Assembly (NCBI GenBank): GCA_003505905.1
Contig: DNXM01000142.1
Span: 351 to 6,068, forward strand
Direction of reading: 5' to 3'
Origin: Oscillospiraceae bacterium
Lineage (GTDB): Bacteria > Bacillota > Clostridia > Oscillospirales > Acutalibacteraceae
DNA: 5,718 bases
Shown in pieces: positions 1-5,718 of the stretch (the stretch's first letter is position 1; each line of letters starts with the position of its first letter). The notes below the pieces were generated by a model that saw only the letters and a list, made by a program, of their open reading frames with translations, was not told the DNA's origin and did not search any database. The position numbers were made by a program, and so were the translations under genes.

Positions 1-628
1 GAAGCAGCCCGAGTTGGCGGAAAAAATCGTTCGTGCCGTATGTGAAGCGGTCGAAATCCCCGTCACGGTGAAAATGCGTGTCGGTTGGGATGAAGAGCAT
101 ATCAACTGTGTGGAGTTGGCAAAACGGTGTGAAGCGGCAGGCGTTGCCATGATTACGGTGCACGGCCGCACCAAGGCGCAAATGTATGCGCCGCCTGTTT
201 TGACCGATTGCATTGCACAGGTGCGTCAGGCGGTACAAATCCCGATTGTCGCCAACGGCGATGTGACCGACGGTGTGTCGGCGGCACGGCTGATGCAACA
301 AACCGGGTGTGAAGCCGTCATGGTCGGTCGGGGTGCGCTGGGTCGCCCCTGGGTTTTTCGGCAGATTCAAGCGTATCTGACAGACGGCACGGTTTTGCCC
401 GAACCGCCCGTCGAGGAACGCATGAAAATCATGTTGGAGCACACCGAAAAAATGTGCGAATACAAGGGGCAAAAGGTTGCCATGCTCGAAGCACGCAAGC
501 ACGCCGCATGGTATATGAAGGGCATTCGGGGTGCGGCGGCACTTCGACGGGAGATTTGCGAATTGAAAACATTGGACGATATCCGTTCCGTGGCGCAAAA
601 AGCCATCGAAGCCGATTCTGCGGAATAA
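1..628 (+). CDS. dusB: tRNA-dihydrouridine synthase, DusB-like, 5'-truncated by window edge
   Basis: FMN-dependent enzyme that reduces specific uridines to dihydrouridine in tRNA, in the cytoplasm. The reading frame is open from base 2 (first residues KQPELAEKIV) to a TAA at 626-628, giving 208 visible residues. The family is normally about 320 residues, so roughly 110 N-terminal residues, including the catalytic cysteine, lie outside. The TTG at 14 is internal and not the start. Visible family blocks are PVTVKMRVGWD (TIM-barrel strand), the VHGRT motif, ANGDV and MVGRGALGRPWVF (FMN phosphate binding), then the C-terminal helical domain with ARKHAAWYMKGIRGAA, which contacts tRNA. The segment after VHGRTKAQMY (APPVLTDCI) differs from the common SGKADWDII pattern but has the right length. 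The gene converges on lgt with only three bases between the two stop codons. The B subgroup is chosen by overall resemblance to bacterial DusB; plain Dus is the safe name. Confidence 0.93.
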   Translation, partial: KQPELAEKIVRAVCEAVEIPVTVKMRVGWDEEHINCVELAKRCEAAGVAMITVHGRTKAQMYAPPVLTDCIAQVRQAVQIPIVANGDVTDGVSAARLMQQTGCEAVMVGRGALGRPWVFRQIQAYLTDGTVLPEPPVEERMKIMLEHTEKMCEYKGQKVAMLEARKHAAWYMKGIRGAAALRREICELKTLDDIRSVAQKAIEADSAE

Positions 629-643
629 CGGTTATTCCGCAGA
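617..643. repeat. Perfect 27-base palindrome spanning both convergent stop codons
   Basis: The arms TCTGCGGAATAAC (617-629) and GTTATTCCGCAGA (631-643) are exact reverse complements around G630. As RNA from either strand this folds into a 12-bp stem with a three-base loop. The dusB stop (626-628) and the lgt stop (632-634) both lie inside it. A hairpin here could end or pause transcription from both sides, or protect 3' ends. Neither side is followed by a clean U-tract (GGTTTCG to the right; AATCGGC to the left), so it is not a canonical intrinsic terminator. Its role as a bidirectional 3'-end hairpin is inference. Confidence 0.8.
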
Positions 644-1711
644 GGTTTCGACCGTTTCATCCACTTTTTCTTCGGTAAAAGATTCTTCCGGTTCTTTTTC
701 GCTTTCCGCTTTGGCGAGCAGGCGTTCTTCCCGCTTGCGGGCAAGCTCGGTCAAATCCTTTTGCGTAAGCTTTGCGTTCTTTTTGGATTTTTCGTCTTTC
801 TTTTCTTCCTCGGGGAAGAAATCGACACCCTCAATCGGTTGGGGGTGTTTTTTTGTTTGGATGAGTTTAATAATCAAAAGTGTCAGGAATACCGCAACGA
901 CCACCATGGAGAGCAGCTGTGAAACACGCAGGGAGGTACTGCCGATGTAGAGGCTGTCGGTGCGAAAGCCCTCGATAATGGCTCGCCCTGTGCCGTAAAG
1001 CACACCGTAGGAAAGGAAAAGCTGACCGCTGAATTTGCGGAATTTGCGGTACATGATGTAAAGAATGATGAAGCTTCCCAAGCACCAAAGCGACTCATAG
1101 AGGAAGGTCGGATGCACGGGGGCATACGGGTCAACACTCACGCCGAGTGTTTTCAGCTCGGTCTGATTATCCAAAAGATATTCGACCGTTTTTTCACTTT
1201 TCATGCCCCATGGCATGGTTGTGTTTGTGCCGAAAGCCTCTTGGTTGGCGAAGTTGCCCCAACGCCCGATGCCCTGACCGATGAGCAGACTTACGCCCGC
1301 ACAGTCCAACAAATTGTAAAAATTCAGCTTGTTGATGCGGCAGGTGATAAAAGCGGCAAGCAGACCGCCGATGATACCGCCGTATATGGCAAGTCCGCCG
1401 TTCCAAATTTGAACGATTTCGTCCAAGTGCTGGGAATAATACGACCAACGGAAGATGACATAATACAGTCTTGCGCCGATGATACCGCCCAAAGTGCCGT
1501 AAATAAGCACATCAATCATTTTGTCAAGGCTCATTTTCCACTTGTACGCCATACGGCCGCCCATGAGCACGGCGAGCAAAAAACCGAATGCGATAATTGC
1601 GCCGTACCAGCGAACGGTGATTTCCTGCCCGAACAGATTGAATTGAGCCAAAATGGAGCTGACCGTAAAGGTGCGGTCAAGCCCCGTGAAAGTAACAACC
1701 GTAGAGTCCAT
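632..1711 (-). CDS. lgt: Prolipoprotein diacylglyceryl transferase (Lgt) with long charged C-terminal tail
   Basis: Integral membrane enzyme that transfers diacylglyceryl from phosphatidylglycerol to the lipobox cysteine of prelipoproteins, the first step of lipoprotein maturation. The 359-residue product has about seven hydrophobic segments (near 36-52, 66-88, 104-124, 131-148, 205-221, 229-245 and 263-285). The Lgt signature is GRWGNFANQE at 149-158, with R150 and N153 matching the essential Arg and Asn of E. coli. The distal YGTGRAIIEGFR (239-250) supplies R243 and E247. The residue matching E. coli His103 is Tyr110 (LAIYGGIIGG). Most Lgt proteins are about 260-300 residues. This one has about 70 extra residues after the last membrane segment, rich in Glu and Lys. 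The ATG at 1711 has an AGGAGG seven bases upstream, overlapping the yfmH stop, so it is the last gene of a translationally coupled operon. Confidence 0.95.
   Translation of the reverse strand: MDSTVVTFTGLDRTFTVSSILAQFNLFGQEITVRWYGAIIAFGFLLAVLMGGRMAYKWKMSLDKMIDVLIYGTLGGIIGARLYYVIFRWSYYSQHLDEIVQIWNGGLAIYGGIIGGLLAAFITCRINKLNFYNLLDCAGVSLLIGQGIGRWGNFANQEAFGTNTTMPWGMKSEKTVEYLLDNQTELKTLGVSVDPYAPVHPTFLYESLWCLGSFIILYIMYRKFRKFSGQLFLSYGVLYGTGRAIIEGFRTDSLYIGSTSLRVSQLLSMVVVAVFLTLLIIKLIQTKKHPQPIEGVDFFPEEEKKDEKSKKNAKLTQKDLTELARKREERLLAKAESEKEPEESFTEEKVDETVETSAE
802..821 (+). other. 8-bp hairpin just upstream of the antisense terminator
   Basis: TTTCTTCC (802-809) pairs perfectly with GGAAGAAA (814-821) around the loop TCGG. 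It ends three bases before the terminator stem at 825 and has the same four-base loop. In the lgt frame it encodes the Phe-Phe-Pro-Glu-Glu-Glu region at the start of the charged tail, so codon content alone may explain it. If it forms, it would lie in the 3' untranslated part of the dusB transcript. Confidence 0.45.
825..854 (+). terminator. Intrinsic terminator, dusB direction, inside the lgt coding region
   Basis: ACACCCTCAA (825-834) pairs with TTGGGGGTGT (839-848) around the loop TCGG, making a 10-bp stem with one G-U pair, followed at once by seven T (848-854; the first also closes the stem). This is a textbook rho-independent terminator for rightward transcription. On the opposite strand the G-U pair becomes an A-C mismatch and there is no U-tract, so it works one way only. 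It lies about 200 bases past the dusB stop. In lgt it encodes roughly residues 287-296 (KKHPQPIEGV), directly after the last membrane segment. No other rightward gene lies nearby, so dusB is its likely user. Confidence 0.75.
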
Positions 1712-1718
1712 AGTTCGT

Positions 1719-1724
1719 CCTCCT
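1719..1724 (-). promoter_or_regulatory. lgt Shine-Dalgarno overlapping the yfmH stop codon
   Basis: On the minus strand AGGAGG sits seven bases before the lgt ATG. Its first two bases are the last two of the yfmH TAG stop (1723-1725). A ribosome ending yfmH therefore stops on top of the lgt initiation site, which points to coupled translation. It also fixes the lgt start at 1711. Confidence 0.88.
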
Positions 1725-2983
1725 ATTCGATGGGATTGATAACGGAAAGTGCTGCATATCCGTCACGCATCATGTGTTGCAACGCTTTGTTAATATCGGC
1801 AAGCCGAATGGTGCGGAATACCTCGAGCGGATCAAAAATATCTTCGCCGTCAAAGTGTGCGCCGACAAAGGTGTTGGCAATGTCGTCGACATCGTTATAG
1901 CTCATAATCAGTCTGCCGTAAAGCTTGCGGCGAACGGTTTCAAACTCCTCTTCGGAAATGCCGGTTTCTTTTGCTTGGGCAATACGGGCTTGAATCAGCT
2001 CGGCGGCGGCCTTCGGGTCTTTGGATTCACCGCTGAAGATGGACGCACCGTAACCAAAGCCGAAAAAGCTCTCAAAGCCGAAGCTTGTGTTGGTCAAGCC
2101 TTTTTCAAGCAGTTCGTTGTAAAGCGGAGAAGTTGTGCCGGCAAGAACTTCCATTAAAATATCGGTGGCAACTTTTTGCTTGAGATTTTGCTTGGGTAAC
2201 CCGTAGCTTTCTTTGAAGCCGAGTGAGAAGATGGGAGCAGCTACACTCAACTTTTCTTCGATATAGTCACAGCAGATTTCATCCGGCTCATCCGCAGGCT
2301 TGCGCTCAAACAAAAACGGTTCGGAGGGCTTGAGCAGCTCGTCACAGATTTTTTCAATTTCGTCAATGTCCACATTGCCCGAAATGGCAAGAGCCATATT
2401 GTTCAGATTATAGAAATTGCGGTAGCAGTCGTACAGTGTCTGCGCAGTGATTTCGGAAATGGATTGCACCGTGCCGGCAATGTCAATGCGCACAGGGTGC
2501 TTGTGATAAAGCGCACGCAACAGATTGAACAGCACTTCCCAATCGGCAACATCCTTGTACATGGTGATTTCCTGCCCGATGATGCCCTGCTCCTTGGATA
2601 CCGTCTGCTCGGTGAAGTACGGGGACTGAACGAAGTCGAGCAAAATGCGCAGGGAAGCGTTGAAGTCGCCCGTGCAGCTGAACAGATAGCAGGTGCTGTC
2701 AAAGGAGGTGAAAGCGTTTGCGCTTGCGCCCGTTTTGGCGTAGCGTTCAAAGGCGTCCAAATCTTCGCTTTCAAAAAGCTTGTGCTCCAAAAAGTGCGCT
2801 GTTCCTTCGGGAATATCGACGCTCTCACCGTTTTCGTTGCGGATTTTCGTGTCAATCGAACCGTAGTTCGTGCCGAACACCGCATAGGCACCCGAATAGC
2901 CGACCTTCGGCATAACATAAATGTTTAAGCCCGTCGGGTGAGCGATGTGGTAGTATTTTTCATCGAGCAGTTCATTATAAATT

Positions 2984-2994
<11 letters not shown>
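1723..2994 (-). CDS. yfmH: M16 family zinc peptidase, YfmH/YmfH type (catalytic partner)
   Basis: Insulinase/pitrilysin-like (M16) metallopeptidase of 423 residues, the usual size for the bacterial two-domain M16B form. The inverted zinc motif HFLEH is at 67-71 (H67, E70, H71) within GTAHFLEHKLFE. A probable third ligand is E142 in GIIGQEITMYKD. The block GASANAFTSFDSTCYLFSC at 89-107 is typical of the YmfH group. The C-terminal half keeps the M16 fold (SVAAPIFSLGFKE) but lacks the Arg/Tyr pair that binds substrate in active homodimers. No signal peptide is seen, so the protein is probably cytoplasmic. Public annotation calls such proteins EF-P 5-aminopentanol modification-associated protein YfmH (ymfH in B. 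subtilis). The start overlaps yfmF by 11 bases and has AGGAGG nine bases upstream. The family call is firm; the EF-P role is transferred from Bacillus and untested here. Confidence 0.93.

Positions 2995-5718
<2,724 letters not shown>

Noticed and set aside
596..616. Possible leftward intrinsic terminator for the lgt operon (five T on the minus strand near 597-601)
   Set aside because: The only adjacent stem is about 4 bp (ATCG/CGAT) and the palindrome at 617-643 lies 15 bases away from the T run, so it does not meet the pattern of an intrinsic terminator.
1112..1900. 262-codon open frame on the plus strand opposite lgt and the end of yfmH
   Set aside because: It lies antisense to two well-supported genes, crosses their junction, has no ribosome site or promoter of note, and its translation resembles no family I know. 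It is a shadow of codon bias on the other strand.
2403..2928. Open frames of 154-171 codons in other frames over yfmH
   Set aside because: They overlap the conserved zinc-motif region of yfmH and read as low-complexity, Arg/Ser- or Ala/Val-rich shadows.

Overview
The window looks like ordinary chromosome from a gut-type Firmicute of class Clostridia, probably near Ruminococcaceae/Oscillospiraceae. The basis is protein character (a YmfF/YmfH-type M16 pair next to lgt, a clostridial-looking NAD+ ligase and Dus), strong AGGAGG ribosome sites, sigma-A-like promoters and roughly balanced GC in genes with AT-rich intergenic DNA. The taxonomic call is inference. I see no mobile element, CRISPR array, rRNA or tRNA.

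Layout. At the left edge is the 3' two thirds of a tRNA-dihydrouridine synthase gene (dusB-like, rightward, 1-628). It converges with a leftward three-gene operon: yfmF (inactive-type M16 protein, 4285-2984), yfmH (HxxEH zinc M16 peptidase, 2994-1723) and lgt (prolipoprotein diacylglyceryl transferase, 1711-632). The operon is tight: yfmF and yfmH overlap by 11 bases, and 11 bases separate yfmH and lgt, with the lgt Shine-Dalgarno overlapping the yfmH stop codon. A 239-base AT-rich divergent intergenic region (4286-4524) holds an extended -10 promoter for the operon and a near-consensus promoter for ligA (rightward, 4525 to the window end, 398 codons, C-terminal part outside).

How the genes work together. 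The two M16 proteins look like complementary halves of one peptidase: YfmH carries the zinc site, YfmF lacks it but carries the Arg/Tyr substrate-binding motif. In Bacillus the homologues are tied to EF-P 5-aminopentanol modification. Lgt lipidates lipoprotein precursors at the membrane. LigA and Dus are housekeeping enzymes with no evident functional tie to the operon.

The most unusual structure is at the dus/lgt convergence. A perfect 27-base palindrome encodes the last three codons and the stop of both genes, so both proteins end in Ser-Ala-Glu. About 180 bases further on, inside the lgt reading frame, there is a textbook intrinsic terminator in the dus direction. The dus mRNA therefore probably ends inside lgt, antisense to the sequence encoding an unusual charged Lgt tail. 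I did not find a clearly new multi-gene system here.
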